Of a stretch of DNA of 64,000 nt, positions 25,867 to 34,516 are shown in pieces (within the stretch, counting starts at the first letter, position 1; every line of letters begins with the position of its first letter). The notes below the pieces were generated by a model. The model was not told where the DNA came from. It did not search any database and worked only from the letters and a program-made list of their open reading frames with translations. The DNA is from Anaerolineae bacterium. GTDB lineage: Bacteria; Chloroflexota; Anaerolineae; Aggregatilineales; UBA2796. The translations under genes were made by a program, and so were the position numbers. The DNA is taken from assembly GCA_019637555.1 (NCBI GenBank), contig JAHBVK010000001.1, forward strand, positions 62,001-126,000, read 5' to 3'.

Positions 25867-26961
25867 ATGGCAGCATTATCAGAGAGCACCCACATCCGCA
25901 TAGGCTTTATTGGCGCTGGCAACTGGGCAGTGGCTAATCATATTCCACTGCTGTCTGTCCGCGACAATGTACAACTCGTTGCTGTTTGTGCATTGGATGT
26001 CAACGTCCTTAACGACCTGAAAATCCGCTATGGCTTCCAACTCGCTACTACCGATTACCGTGAACTACTCACAGAACAGGTAGCATTGGATGCCGTTGTC
26101 ATCTCAACACCTCACTCACTGCACTACACACATGCACGTGCTGCACTTGAAGCTGGCTTGCATGTGATGGTCGAAAAGCCCATCACTACCCATGCCGCTG
26201 AAGCGTGGGAGCTAGTGACACTAGCCAACTCCAAAGCGCGACACCTAATTGTGCCTTACGGTTGGCATTATAAGGCAATTGTTCAATCGGCAAAAACGCT
26301 AATCTCAGAAATTGGGCAGGTTGAATTTGTACAGTGTCACATGTCCTCTGCACTACGTACATTATTCAGCGGACAACCTTGGCCCTATACCGCTGATGGA
26401 ATACCCGATCCTGAACCAAACACTTATAGCGATCCAACAGTATCAGAAGGGGGACAGGGGTTTGCGCAGCTGTCGCACAGCTTGGGCTTACTTTTGTGGT
26501 TGACTGATTTGCGTGCAGCGGAAGTATTTGCATTGATGAGTAAACCGGATGCACACGTCGACCTATACGATGCATTGTCAATTCGCTTCGTTGGCGGGGC
26601 AATCGGTGCAGTTTCGGGGGCGGGAACGCTACCGCCAAGTCGCCCACGTCATCAGCTTGACCTTCGAATTAGTGGTAGTGAAGGCATGTTGCTGCTAGAT
26701 CTGGAACGCGAGCGCTTAGAAGTACTGCGTAACGATGGTCAGCACATTACTCAGGATTTTGAGTCGGGCGCAGGCAGCTATGACTGTGATGGTCCACCAA
26801 ATCGCTTTATCGACCTAATCCGTCAGCGAACAAGGGAAAACTTATCCACTGGCGAACTCGCGGCGCGTGTGGTCGAAGTGCTGGAAACGGCTTATCGATC
26901 CGCCTCAAGTGGCAAGTTGGAGTCCGTGGCTCTTGATCTAGTTCAACAGGAGCACGCTTAA
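25867..26961 (+). CDS. Gfo/Idh/MocA-family oxidoreductase
   Basis: The 364-residue NAD(P)-dependent sugar dehydrogenase type begins with a Rossmann motif (IRIGFIGAGNWA). The catalytic Lys lies in the classic EKP motif (HVMVEKPITTHA), followed by a C-terminal alpha/beta domain (GQVEFVQCHMSS). Members oxidise or reduce ring hydroxyls of sugars and inositols. I chose ATG 25867 because the promoter above would start transcription after the earlier ATG, and the Rossmann fold then begins at residue 9. It is followed one base after its stop by the TIM-barrel isomerase gene. The GntR regulator faces it. Confidence 0.85.
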   Translation: MAALSESTHIRIGFIGAGNWAVANHIPLLSVRDNVQLVAVCALDVNVLNDLKIRYGFQLATTDYRELLTEQVALDAVVISTPHSLHYTHARAALEAGLHVMVEKPITTHAAEAWELVTLANSKARHLIVPYGWHYKAIVQSAKTLISEIGQVEFVQCHMSSALRTLFSGQPWPYTADGIPDPEPNTYSDPTVSEGGQGFAQLSHSLGLLLWLTDLRAAEVFALMSKPDAHVDLYDALSIRFVGGAIGAVSGAGTLPPSRPRHQLDLRISGSEGMLLLDLERERLEVLRNDGQHITQDFESGAGSYDCDGPPNRFIDLIRQRTRENLSTGELAARVVEVLETAYRSASSGKLESVALDLVQQEHA

Positions 26962-26962
26962 G

Positions 26963-27790
26963 ATGTCTGCATTGCCTGTTTGCGCATCGACCGCTTCTTT
27001 TCGCTACTGCACTTTGCAGGAAGCCGCTGCAATCATTCGTGCCCTTGGCTTCGAAGCAATCGATCTGGAGGGAGCGAGTAGTAAGCATGTACAACGCACA
27101 CTAGTCTTAGCTGGTGATGCGGGAGAAGTAAAACGCGTTCGAGCGTTAGATATGAAGATCGTGGACTTTAGCTGGACATTCGAGGAATTCAGTCTCAAAC
27201 CAGCAGTCAATGATCCTGATCCGACGGTACGCGCGAGTAATAAAGAGCAATTCCGGCGCGTGATTGACTTCTGTCAGCAAATCGGTGCACGCTCGGTGTT
27301 GGTGCTACCAGGAGTCGTCTATCCGGGTCAATCACTGGCGGAAGCCAGAAAATTGGCAGCACAAAGCTTCAATGAATTGCTCCCTATCGCTCTAGATGGT
27401 GGCATCCGCCTAATTACCGAAGCGCATTTAGGATCGCTGTTTGAGACACCACAAAGCGCAGTTGAGTTAGCAATGGCGGCGCCGGGCGTAGGGCTGGTGC
27501 TTGATTACGCACATTTTATCTGTCAGGGTTATCCCCAAGCAGAGGTTGATCAGTTAGCTGAATACACAGTTCATGTGCATTTGCGGCAAGCCAAAAACGG
27601 CATGATGCAGATGCCATTGGGCGACGGCACTATCAACTTCGCGCTGGTTCTGGATCGGTTGCGAGAAGTGAAGTACGACGGCTATTTGTGCGTCGAGTAT
27701 GTTCATCAGAACTATCTCGGCGCAACCAATGTAGACATCGTTACCGAAACCATCAAAATGCGTGATTTTCTCAAAGAACACAATCTTTGA
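26963..27790 (+). CDS. Sugar phosphate isomerase/epimerase-like TIM barrel
   Basis: The 275-residue member of the xylose-isomerase-like (AP endonuclease 2) superfamily carries metal ligands at the ends of strands: Glu in LITEAHLGS, Asp in LVLDYAHFI, His in TVHVHLRQ and Glu in LCVEYVHQ. Such enzymes epimerise or isomerise keto-sugars and often pair with Gfo/Idh dehydrogenases in inositol-like pathways. Here it begins one base after the dehydrogenase stop and precedes a sugar ABC importer, so it should act on the imported sugar. The exact substrate is unknown. Confidence 0.82.
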   Translation: MSALPVCASTASFRYCTLQEAAAIIRALGFEAIDLEGASSKHVQRTLVLAGDAGEVKRVRALDMKIVDFSWTFEEFSLKPAVNDPDPTVRASNKEQFRRVIDFCQQIGARSVLVLPGVVYPGQSLAEARKLAAQSFNELLPIALDGGIRLITEAHLGSLFETPQSAVELAMAAPGVGLVLDYAHFICQGYPQAEVDQLAEYTVHVHLRQAKNGMMQMPLGDGTINFALVLDRLREVKYDGYLCVEYVHQNYLGATNVDIVTETIKMRDFLKEHNL

Positions 27791-27907
27791 TGTAGCACAG
27801 CATGGTGAGAAGGAGGAGCTTACGAAAGGAAATTTGCCGTCATTGTCATCCCCGTCTTCCTACACAAGTTGAGGTGCAGGAGATCATCGTAATACCTTTT
27901 TGGTCTA

Positions 27908-27931
27908 ATGAGAAAAGGAGAAATTTCTCAT
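27908..27931 (+). promoter_or_regulatory. Hairpin enclosing the ribosome site and start codon of the binding-protein gene
   Basis: ATGAGAAA (27908-27915) pairs with TTTCTCAT (27924-27931). The Shine-Dalgarno core GGAG lies in the 8-base loop, and the first two bases of the ATG (27930) are in the right arm. In RNA this would partly hide the start codon; as DNA it could instead be a small operator. The stem has only two G-C pairs. Confidence 0.4.
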
Positions 27932-29132
27932 GACGCATCAAGCATCCTTAGTAAAGAGGCTAGTAGCCTTAGTTGTTCTGTTCGCCTTGCTGTTCAGCGT
28001 GACCCAATTCTCGCAATCTCTAGCTCAAGGCGAGAGCAAGTTCGGTGAAGAGATGGCTCGCTATGATACGATCCAGAGCGATCCGGGCAACATCGAGACA
28101 TGGGCGCTGTGGGATAAGGAAGGCTGTGCATGGAAGCAGCTAACCCCCGAAGAAGCCGCTCCCGTTCTAGAAGCCGCTGGACGTCCCACTGATACTTATA
28201 CTGCGATTTTGCGCAAGGGTCTGGATAACGGCGTCAAGATCGCATGGGGTCCTGAAGATCAGGTATTCGACACCCTGATCGTTGCCAATAAATCATTTGC
28301 CGATGCCTCCGCTGAATCGGGCGTCGAAGTAAAACTTTTTGATAATGCTTATCCCTCGACTGAAGCTCCTATCACCGCTGCCGAACAGATGGTGCAATAC
28401 AAGCCTGATGTGGTGATCTCCATGCTGGTGCTGGCTGATCTACATCCTGCCGTGCTGGAAATCTTCAAGCAGGCGTGCCTACCCGTGATTGGTCACTCTG
28501 TACCCCATGAAGGTCAGCCTTTCTTTGGTGGCTCGTTCCTCGGCGCTGGCAAGTTGGCAGCTGAATATCTCGGTAAGGTTGCCACTGATAAAGGCTGGAA
28601 ACCGGAAACAACCAATATCTTGTTGTGCTCCGACAAATTCCAGAAGATCCCCGGCACTCCTTACGACGGCATCGTTGGCTTCCGTGAAGTGATTGCTGAA
28701 TCTTTCCCCGGCGTGCCCGAAACCCAGATCGAGGAAATCGACTGCCCAAGCACGGTCGTTGATGACGAAGCTCGTGTAGCGGATTGGTTAACCGCACATC
28801 CCTCTGACAACACCATTATCATGTTCGGCCTGAATGACCTGCGCGCGTTGGGCATGTACAACGCCGTCAAGGCAGCAGGTATCGAAGACCGCGTAATCCT
28901 AGGCGGCGTTGGTGTCTCTAAGGAAGCGCAAGAGCCTATCTGCAATAACGATCCGCTGTTCCTGATGTCGGTGGACTTTGTACCGCAGTTGTGGGGTCAG
29001 TACGGCATTGCGATGGCTGAAGATGTGATCGACGGTATCCCCATTCCGTGGCGTGTGCTGCCCAAAGTGCAAGCTGTCGATGCTAAAAACATCCGCGATA
29101 TCGGCTTGCCTCTGTGCGCAGATCAGAAGTAA
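27930..29132 (+). CDS. Sugar ABC transporter substrate-binding protein (RbsB/FrcB type)
   Basis: The 400-residue secreted protein has a long hydrophobic signal peptide (KRLVALVVLFALLFSVTQFSQSLAQ) and a type I periplasmic-binding fold (TLIVANKSFADASAESGVEV, PDVVISMLVLADLH, NTIIMFGLNDLRALGMYNAVK). There is no lipobox. How it stays at the surface of this presumably single-membrane cell is not clear. Four Cys residues in the mature part could form disulfides. It is followed by permease and ATPase genes, with a stem-loop between it and the permease. The ligand is probably a monosaccharide. Confidence 0.88.
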   Translation: MTHQASLVKRLVALVVLFALLFSVTQFSQSLAQGESKFGEEMARYDTIQSDPGNIETWALWDKEGCAWKQLTPEEAAPVLEAAGRPTDTYTAILRKGLDNGVKIAWGPEDQVFDTLIVANKSFADASAESGVEVKLFDNAYPSTEAPITAAEQMVQYKPDVVISMLVLADLHPAVLEIFKQACLPVIGHSVPHEGQPFFGGSFLGAGKLAAEYLGKVATDKGWKPETTNILLCSDKFQKIPGTPYDGIVGFREVIAESFPGVPETQIEEIDCPSTVVDDEARVADWLTAHPSDNTIIMFGLNDLRALGMYNAVKAAGIEDRVILGGVGVSKEAQEPICNNDPLFLMSVDFVPQLWGQYGIAMAEDVIDGIPIPWRVLPKVQAVDAKNIRDIGLPLCADQK

Positions 29133-29166
29133 TTCGATCCTAACACAAGCACATCGTAGCTTAGTT

Positions 29167-29212
29167 TGCGCCATCCGAGAAATCCAAAGTCCTTAACTGC
29201 TTGGATGGCGCA
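29167..29212 (+). other. Stem-loop between binding-protein and permease genes
   Basis: TGCGCCATCC (29167-29176) pairs perfectly with GGATGGCGCA (29203-29212). Three more pairs (one G-U) extend it to 13 bp around a 20-base loop. No U tract follows. In many importer operons such a structure protects the binding-protein mRNA or limits read-through, giving more binding protein than permease. Confidence 0.6.
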
Positions 29213-29258
29213 GACTTGATCAGATAGTAGCTCACCCTAGTTTTCAAAGGACGCATTT

Positions 29259-30281
29259 ATGGCTGGTGGAAACCAGATCAGCGACGGCAAATCTCTTACA
29301 CAAGCCACCGGACAGACAAATCAACCTTTGAAAAAGGCGCGAAGCAGGTCGATTCTGTCCCGCGACATTGGTCTGCCGATTGCCTTGATCATAATTATGA
29401 TCATCTTCAGTTTTCTCTCGGAATATTTCCTAACTGTTGAGAACTTCCAAAACGTTGCCCGCGCAGTAGCGATTACTGGTATTGCTGCCGCGGTCTCAAC
29501 AATTGTTCTCGTTTCCGGCGGCTTTGACTTATCGATCAGCGCCGTGATGGCGATGAGTGGCATGTTCACCGCCGCATTATTGGGGCAGGGTTGGGCACTA
29601 GTACCAGCGATAGTGGCGGGATTGCTCTCTGGAGCATTACTGGGAGCGTTGAACGGCGCAGTCGTGGTCTATATCGGCATAAATCCGCTGATCACGACAA
29701 TAGGAACACAATTCGTAGCGCGTGGTTTGGCGTACGTGCTCGGCGAAGGACGCTCGTTGGTCATCTCTGCGGAAACGGGATTTCGGTTTTTCGGTCAATC
29801 CCGATTGCTGGATTTGAGTTTCTCCGTCTATTTGATGGCAGCAACGTTTCTCGTTGTCTGGTTCTACATGACTTATACAAGGTGGGGACGCCACATTTAC
29901 GCCATTGGTGGTAATGAATCAGCGGCAGAGCGAGCTGGTGTACGAACGAAGCGACTACGATTCGGTATCTATGTCCTCAGCGGAGTTGGCTCTGCTTTTG
30001 CTGGCTTGCTCTTAAGTTCGCAGGCGGGTAGTGCATTTCCCTACGCGGCTACAGGCTTTGAATTGACCATCATCAGCGCCGTGATCCTCGGTGGAGCGAG
30101 TTTGCAGGGCGGTAGAGGCACAGTGATCGGTACTCTGCTTGGTGTATTCATCCTCGGTTTTCTACGCAATGGTTTGAATCTTATGGGCGCACAGCCCTAC
30201 ATTCAGGATTTCGCCACCGGCATCGCCTTGCTGTTGGCAGTTTCTTATGACGAGTTCCGTCGAGTCAGGAGATCACGTTAA
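29259..30281 (+). CDS. Sugar ABC transporter permease (RbsC/FrcC type)
   Basis: The 340-residue membrane protein of the BPD_transp_2 family has about ten hydrophobic segments. Family marks are LVSGGFDLSISAVMAMSGM, GLLSGALLGALNGAVVVYIGINPLITTIGT, and GGNESAAERAGVRTKRLRFGIYVLSG with the EAA-like loop; the end reads GGASLQGGRGTVIGTLLGV. It forms the translocation pore for the sugar delivered by the upstream binding protein. Its stop overlaps the start of the ATPase gene by one base (TAATG), so stoichiometric translation is expected. Confidence 0.92.
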   Translation: MAGGNQISDGKSLTQATGQTNQPLKKARSRSILSRDIGLPIALIIIMIIFSFLSEYFLTVENFQNVARAVAITGIAAAVSTIVLVSGGFDLSISAVMAMSGMFTAALLGQGWALVPAIVAGLLSGALLGALNGAVVVYIGINPLITTIGTQFVARGLAYVLGEGRSLVISAETGFRFFGQSRLLDLSFSVYLMAATFLVVWFYMTYTRWGRHIYAIGGNESAAERAGVRTKRLRFGIYVLSGVGSAFAGLLLSSQAGSAFPYAATGFELTIISAVILGGASLQGGRGTVIGTLLGVFILGFLRNGLNLMGAQPYIQDFATGIALLLAVSYDEFRRVRRSR

Positions 30282-31060
30282 TGGCTGGAAAACGCATCCT
30301 GACGGCAAAGCAACTGAATAAAAGCTACGGACCTGTAACTGCGCTGCAATCAGTAGATATCGACATTTATGAAGGCGAATTGGTCGCCATCGTGGGTGAT
30401 AACGGTGCGGGCAAAAGTACACTGATCAAAATCCTCTCCGGCGTTGTGCAGCCAGATTCAGGCACAATCGAGATGGATAACAAACCCGTGTCTATTCGTT
30501 CGCCTAAAGAGGCGGCGGAATTAGGCATCGAAACGGTTTATCAAGACTTGGCGCTTGCACCTAATCTCGATGTTGCGGGTAATGTCTACTTGGGACGTGA
30601 GCCAATCGTCAAGGGCTTGGGAAGTTTCTTTGGAATCGTTAACCGTCGCAGCATGATCAAGCGTGTCGAAGAGGAGCTGCGGCTACTAGAAGTCAATATC
30701 CCTAGTGTTAATGGGCTAGAAGTAGGTTCGATGTCCGGCGGTCAGCGGCAGGCAGTAGCAATCGCCCGCAGCGCTGTGTGGGCATCCAGAATTCTGCTGA
30801 TGGATGAGCCAACGGCGGCATTAGGTGTGCGCGAGTCTGAAGCCGTGTTGAGATTGGTACAGCGTATTCGTCAGCGCGGCATTTCTGTGGTGATGATCAG
30901 CCACATTCTGCCGCACGTCATTCAGTTAGCGGATCGTGTCATTGTGATGCGACAAGGCAGCAAGATCGCGGAACTAACCAGCGAAAACCTGTCGCATGAT
31001 CGGTTGATTGCGATGATCGTTGGCTACGAAGCTGGCGAGGTTAAGGTAGTAGCTGAATAG
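30281..31060 (+). CDS. Sugar ABC transporter ATP-binding protein, single-domain FrcA type
   Basis: The 259-residue ATPase has Walker A GDNGAGKST, signature SMSGGQRQAVAIARS, Walker B ILLMDEPTA, and switch His in VVMISHIL. It has one ABC domain, whereas RbsA-type sugar ATPases fuse two (about 500 residues). It therefore resembles FrcA of the fructose importer and should work as a homodimer. It starts within the permease stop codon and completes a three-gene importer. Confidence 0.92.
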   Translation: MAGKRILTAKQLNKSYGPVTALQSVDIDIYEGELVAIVGDNGAGKSTLIKILSGVVQPDSGTIEMDNKPVSIRSPKEAAELGIETVYQDLALAPNLDVAGNVYLGREPIVKGLGSFFGIVNRRSMIKRVEEELRLLEVNIPSVNGLEVGSMSGGQRQAVAIARSAVWASRILLMDEPTAALGVRESEAVLRLVQRIRQRGISVVMISHILPHVIQLADRVIVMRQGSKIAELTSENLSHDRLIAMIVGYEAGEVKVVAE

Positions 31061-31091
31061 CCATTGTAGAGGCGCATGAAGGGAGTCGGCG

Positions 31092-32330
31092 ATGACATCT
31101 TCTGAATCCAAAGCAGAAACTGCTTTCCAGAAAAATCGCTTTGAGCAGATCGAAGACGCACTCCGCATTGGTGATGTGCGTGCTGTGCGCCAGTTAGCGA
31201 TGGCTGTACGCGCTGAATATGTCCCTGTTCATGATGGCTTCCGTGACACTGTTGCGCTAACGCTTGGCTATCTAGCTAAGACATATGGCGCACAGATGGG
31301 CGAAAGTGTTGGTCAGACGTGTGTGGAAAAGTTGATGGCTGGCGGCGATCCGCCACAGTATTCGCAGAACAGCCTGAAGGATCGCATGAAATCCATCGCC
31401 TTCGGCTGGCATTGGCATGTCACGCGGCTGACAGTGACGGAAGACGATGAAAAAGTGAGCTTCACGCTGCATCCCTGTGGCAGCGGAATGCGGATCATAC
31501 AGGAGGGCTACTACGAAGCTGGTCCGTTTGGTCCATCGTGGGCAGGTTCCAGCAATGCGCCGCTGACGCGAGCCGAAGTAGGTACGAAATCTAACTTCAT
31601 GAGCGAAGGGTTCCCGATCTACTGCAATCACTGTGCGGAGATGGGCTACATGGCGCTGCGTAACGGTTCTGCAACGTTCTTAGTGGAAGGGTGGACGCCG
31701 CATAGAGCTAAAGGCATCTGCGCACAGCACACCTTTAAGGATATTCAGTTTGTGCCGGAAGAATTCTATCGGCGCGCCGATCTGCCGTTCCCGCAGCAAA
31801 CCAAGAAACCGACATTGGGAGAACGTCTGTTTACGCCCGATGAACTAATCGAGCTGCAAACGCATCCATTGGATAAGCTGGTAGATCGGGCAGAAGCAAA
31901 GGATCATGGGGGCGCAAGTGAGGCGTTAGCGGAGTGTCTCAGCGGCTGGCGAGATGCGATCCACGATGTGTATCGCAATTGGGCTTCGCGGTTATGGTTG
32001 GAGGTACAGATCCGCTTGGGTGATGAGGCATTCTCGCAGACAGTCCGCGCCATCAGCCCAGATTTGTTCCGCCATATTCGAGGAGCAAATGCAGCAGAAT
32101 GGGAGGCATTCTGGTCGATTCATCTACGATTGCGAGAGGTGCGTGAAACCGCCGATGCAATTGAGTTCGTGGTCGATCAGGACTCGATCCTACAGCCCGA
32201 TGTACTGCCAGAATCGGCGGCATGGTTCGCGCAACGGCTGAATGAGGGTTTAGCAGATCGTGGATGGAGCGAGATCGGTCAGTTTGCTGCCGTCGGACAC
32301 GACCTAGTACATCGGTTGCCCAAACAATGA
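31092..32330 (+). CDS. Unrecognised protein with Cys/His clusters, in a sugar-import operon
   Basis: The 412-residue soluble protein has no family that I recognise. Notable features are GWHWHVTRL, HPCGSGMRI, YCNHCAEMGY and GICAQHTF between residues about 105 and 220. They look like a metal or [Fe-S]/Zn site made from several Cys and His. The C-terminal part is helical and acidic. It starts 31 bases after the ABC ATPase and overlaps the next gene (Gfo/Idh) by four bases. It is thus embedded in the sugar operon and probably acts on the imported compound. The ribosome site is GGGAGTCGGCG before ATG 31092. Confidence 0.75.
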   Translation: MTSSESKAETAFQKNRFEQIEDALRIGDVRAVRQLAMAVRAEYVPVHDGFRDTVALTLGYLAKTYGAQMGESVGQTCVEKLMAGGDPPQYSQNSLKDRMKSIAFGWHWHVTRLTVTEDDEKVSFTLHPCGSGMRIIQEGYYEAGPFGPSWAGSSNAPLTRAEVGTKSNFMSEGFPIYCNHCAEMGYMALRNGSATFLVEGWTPHRAKGICAQHTFKDIQFVPEEFYRRADLPFPQQTKKPTLGERLFTPDELIELQTHPLDKLVDRAEAKDHGGASEALAECLSGWRDAIHDVYRNWASRLWLEVQIRLGDEAFSQTVRAISPDLFRHIRGANAAEWEAFWSIHLRLREVRETADAIEFVVDQDSILQPDVLPESAAWFAQRLNEGLADRGWSEIGQFAAVGHDLVHRLPKQ

Positions 32331-33340
32331 TCGGAGTCGGCATCGTGGGCGCAGGGCAGATCGTCGAAGCTGCGCATCTGCCAGCTTACAGGCAATTAGG
32401 TTTGCCTGTGCTTGCGCTGTTCGACAGCAATGCACAACGCGCAGAACGATTGTGTTCGCTGTGGGCTGTGCAACAGGTATACAGTCTGGAAGAGTTATTC
32501 GCTAGTCCAGAAATCAGTATTATGGACATTGCCGTTCCGCCAACAGCTCAAGTAGATATTTGTCGGCAGGCGTTGCAAGCAGGTAAGCATGTGTTAGCGC
32601 AGAAGCCGCTTGCGCGTACACTGGAAACGGCGACGATGCTTGTTGAATTGGCGCGAGGGGAGAACCGTTTGCTTGGCGTCAATCAGCAAATGCGTTGGAG
32701 TCCGGTCATTCAGACGATCCGTGCCGCCGTGTCAGATGGCAGATTGGGCGCACTACGCTCACTCAACATTGATCTTGATCTCGCGATGCCAGTTGGATTT
32801 AGTCCGGCAAATCACTGGCTGGCGGCGGAACCGCGTTTCACGGTGTTGTTCAACACTATACATCTGCTAGATGCGGCACGGTTCCTACTGGGTGAGCCAT
32901 TGCGTCTATCAGCGACGATTGGAAACTACGATCCGCATTTGCAGGCGATGGGCGAGACTGATGCCAGCGTGGTGCTAACCTATTCTGATGGCGAGACGGT
33001 GACTCTCACGGATCGACGGAATGCCTTTGGTGATCACCGCGCAACTTTCAGAGCCACGGGAATTCGCGGTGCCATTCGAGGTCGATTCGGATTGTGGACG
33101 AATTATCCAGTAGGCGTTGATGACATACTCGAGTATGCTGCCGTCGGTGGGCAGTGGGAATGTTTATCTGTGCGCGGTCGCTGGATACCAGATGCTTTCA
33201 CTGGTCCAATAGGGCAGTTAGCTAGTGCTATCGAATCTGGCACGGCTTTGACCGTATCAGGTGAGGATCATCTGCTGACGCTGCGGCTGGTGGAAGCGGT
33301 ATACGAGTCGGCGGCGGTTGGGCATCCAATAGAGTTATAG
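32327..33340 (+). CDS. Gfo/Idh/MocA-family oxidoreductase with QKP instead of EKP
   Basis: The 337-residue NAD(P)-dependent oxidoreductase has a Rossmann start (MIGVGIVGAGQIVEAAHL) and the usual C-terminal substrate domain. The active-site motif reads HVLAQKPLART: the catalytic Lys is kept but the preceding Glu is Gln. I chose ATG 32327, which overlaps the previous stop as ATGA. An earlier in-frame codon at 32264 would add 21 residues with no Rossmann character. The substrate is unknown, but the context links it to the imported sugar and to the enolase-superfamily enzyme that follows 34 bases later. Confidence 0.85.
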   Translation: MIGVGIVGAGQIVEAAHLPAYRQLGLPVLALFDSNAQRAERLCSLWAVQQVYSLEELFASPEISIMDIAVPPTAQVDICRQALQAGKHVLAQKPLARTLETATMLVELARGENRLLGVNQQMRWSPVIQTIRAAVSDGRLGALRSLNIDLDLAMPVGFSPANHWLAAEPRFTVLFNTIHLLDAARFLLGEPLRLSATIGNYDPHLQAMGETDASVVLTYSDGETVTLTDRRNAFGDHRATFRATGIRGAIRGRFGLWTNYPVGVDDILEYAAVGGQWECLSVRGRWIPDAFTGPIGQLASAIESGTALTVSGEDHLLTLRLVEAVYESAAVGHPIEL

Positions 33341-33374
33341 AAATAGTGATACGTTCATTGAGTGCTAACGTGCT

Positions 33375-34502
33375 ATGAAGATCGAAAATATTGAAGCATT
33401 TCCGCTGCGCTATCCCGAACCGAATGATGCCGGGAATATGCGGACGATTACGGTAGTACGCATAGATACCGACGACGGCGCGGTTGGTTGGGGTGAATGC
33501 GTAACGATGTGGGTGGAAGCATCCAAAGCAGTCAAGCTTGTGATCGAGGAGGGGTTAGCGCCGCTACTGATCGGGCAGGATCCTTGCAATGTGGGATCGC
33601 TGTGGGCGAAGATGAAAGATCACTGCTGGTGGTACGGTGAAGGCGGGATCGCTTCGTTTGCAATCAGTGCATTGGACATCGCCTTATGGGATTTGCGTGG
33701 TAAAGCGCTGGGACAACCGATCTATAAGTTGCTCGGCGGCAAACAGCAAGCGCGTTTGCGTGCTTGTGCCAGCACGCATCCCTCGAAAGCGCAAATCGCT
33801 GATCTGGCGCGGGAATTGGGGGATCATGCCGCTAATGGTTATACGGCGGTCAAGGTTGGTTTTGGCAAAAAAGGCGACGCCAATCTAGGCACGAATCCCC
33901 GCCGTGACATCGAGTATGCTGCTGCTGTGCGTGAGGCGATTGGTCCAGAAGTCGATTTCATGATCGATCTAGGCAAAAGCAACCGCTACGATGTGGGTAC
34001 GGTGATTAAACTGGTTCACGCTTTCGAGCAAACGGGGCTGCGCTGGATCGAAGACCCGTTCATCCCCGATGCAACTGAAGATTATCTGCGCTTGAAAGGT
34101 GCCATCAGCAGCACTATCGCCACGTGCGAACGAGATTGGACGACGGCTGATTACGCACGCCATATCAACGCGGGAATCGCTGACGTGTTCCTGATGGATG
34201 TGGGGCGCGCTGAAGGCATCACTGCGACGTGGAAGGTAATCCAACTACTGGAAGCGGCAGGCAAATACTTTAACGCGCATACGTGGAGCAGTGGCATCAA
34301 TACGGCGGCATCGATCCACCTCTCTGCTGCCACCAGCAATGTGATTGTACTGGAAGTGAAGCCGATCCCAAACCCGATGCAGCATGAGCTGATCAAAGAG
34401 CCGATCACTGTGCAGAACGGTTGGATCGAGATCATTGAGAAGCCGGGATTGGGTGTCGAGATCGATGAAGCAGTCTTGCGTAAGTACACCATAGGTAACT
34501 AG
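33375..34502 (+). CDS. Enolase-superfamily enzyme (mandelate racemase / muconate-lactonizing type)
   Basis: The 375-residue enzyme has the N-terminal capping domain (ENIEAFPLRY, SALDIALWDLRGKALGQPIY KLLGG) and a C-terminal barrel. In the barrel are a Lys in AVKVGFG, metal ligands Asp in MIDLGKSN, Glu in WIEDPF and Glu in TCERDW, and a catalytic His in NAHTWSS. This points to the mandelate-racemase subgroup, whose members often dehydrate sugar acids to 2-keto-3-deoxy acids. The exact acid cannot be read from sequence. It opens the long catabolic run that follows. Confidence 0.85.
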   Translation: MKIENIEAFPLRYPEPNDAGNMRTITVVRIDTDDGAVGWGECVTMWVEASKAVKLVIEEGLAPLLIGQDPCNVGSLWAKMKDHCWWYGEGGIASFAISALDIALWDLRGKALGQPIYKLLGGKQQARLRACASTHPSKAQIADLARELGDHAANGYTAVKVGFGKKGDANLGTNPRRDIEYAAAVREAIGPEVDFMIDLGKSNRYDVGTVIKLVHAFEQTGLRWIEDPFIPDATEDYLRLKGAISSTIATCERDWTTADYARHINAGIADVFLMDVGRAEGITATWKVIQLLEAAGKYFNAHTWSSGINTAASIHLSAATSNVIVLEVKPIPNPMQHELIKEPITVQNGWIEIIEKPGLGVEIDEAVLRKYTIGN

Positions 34503-34516
34503 GGGCAGTAATTAAG

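Noticed and set aside
29188..29196. Another AGTCCTTAA, in the loop of the importer stem-loop
   Set aside because: It is a single copy without a second box at 10-11 bp. About one chance copy of a 9-mer is expected in a window of this size, so the extension alone is not evidence; the repeated spacing is.
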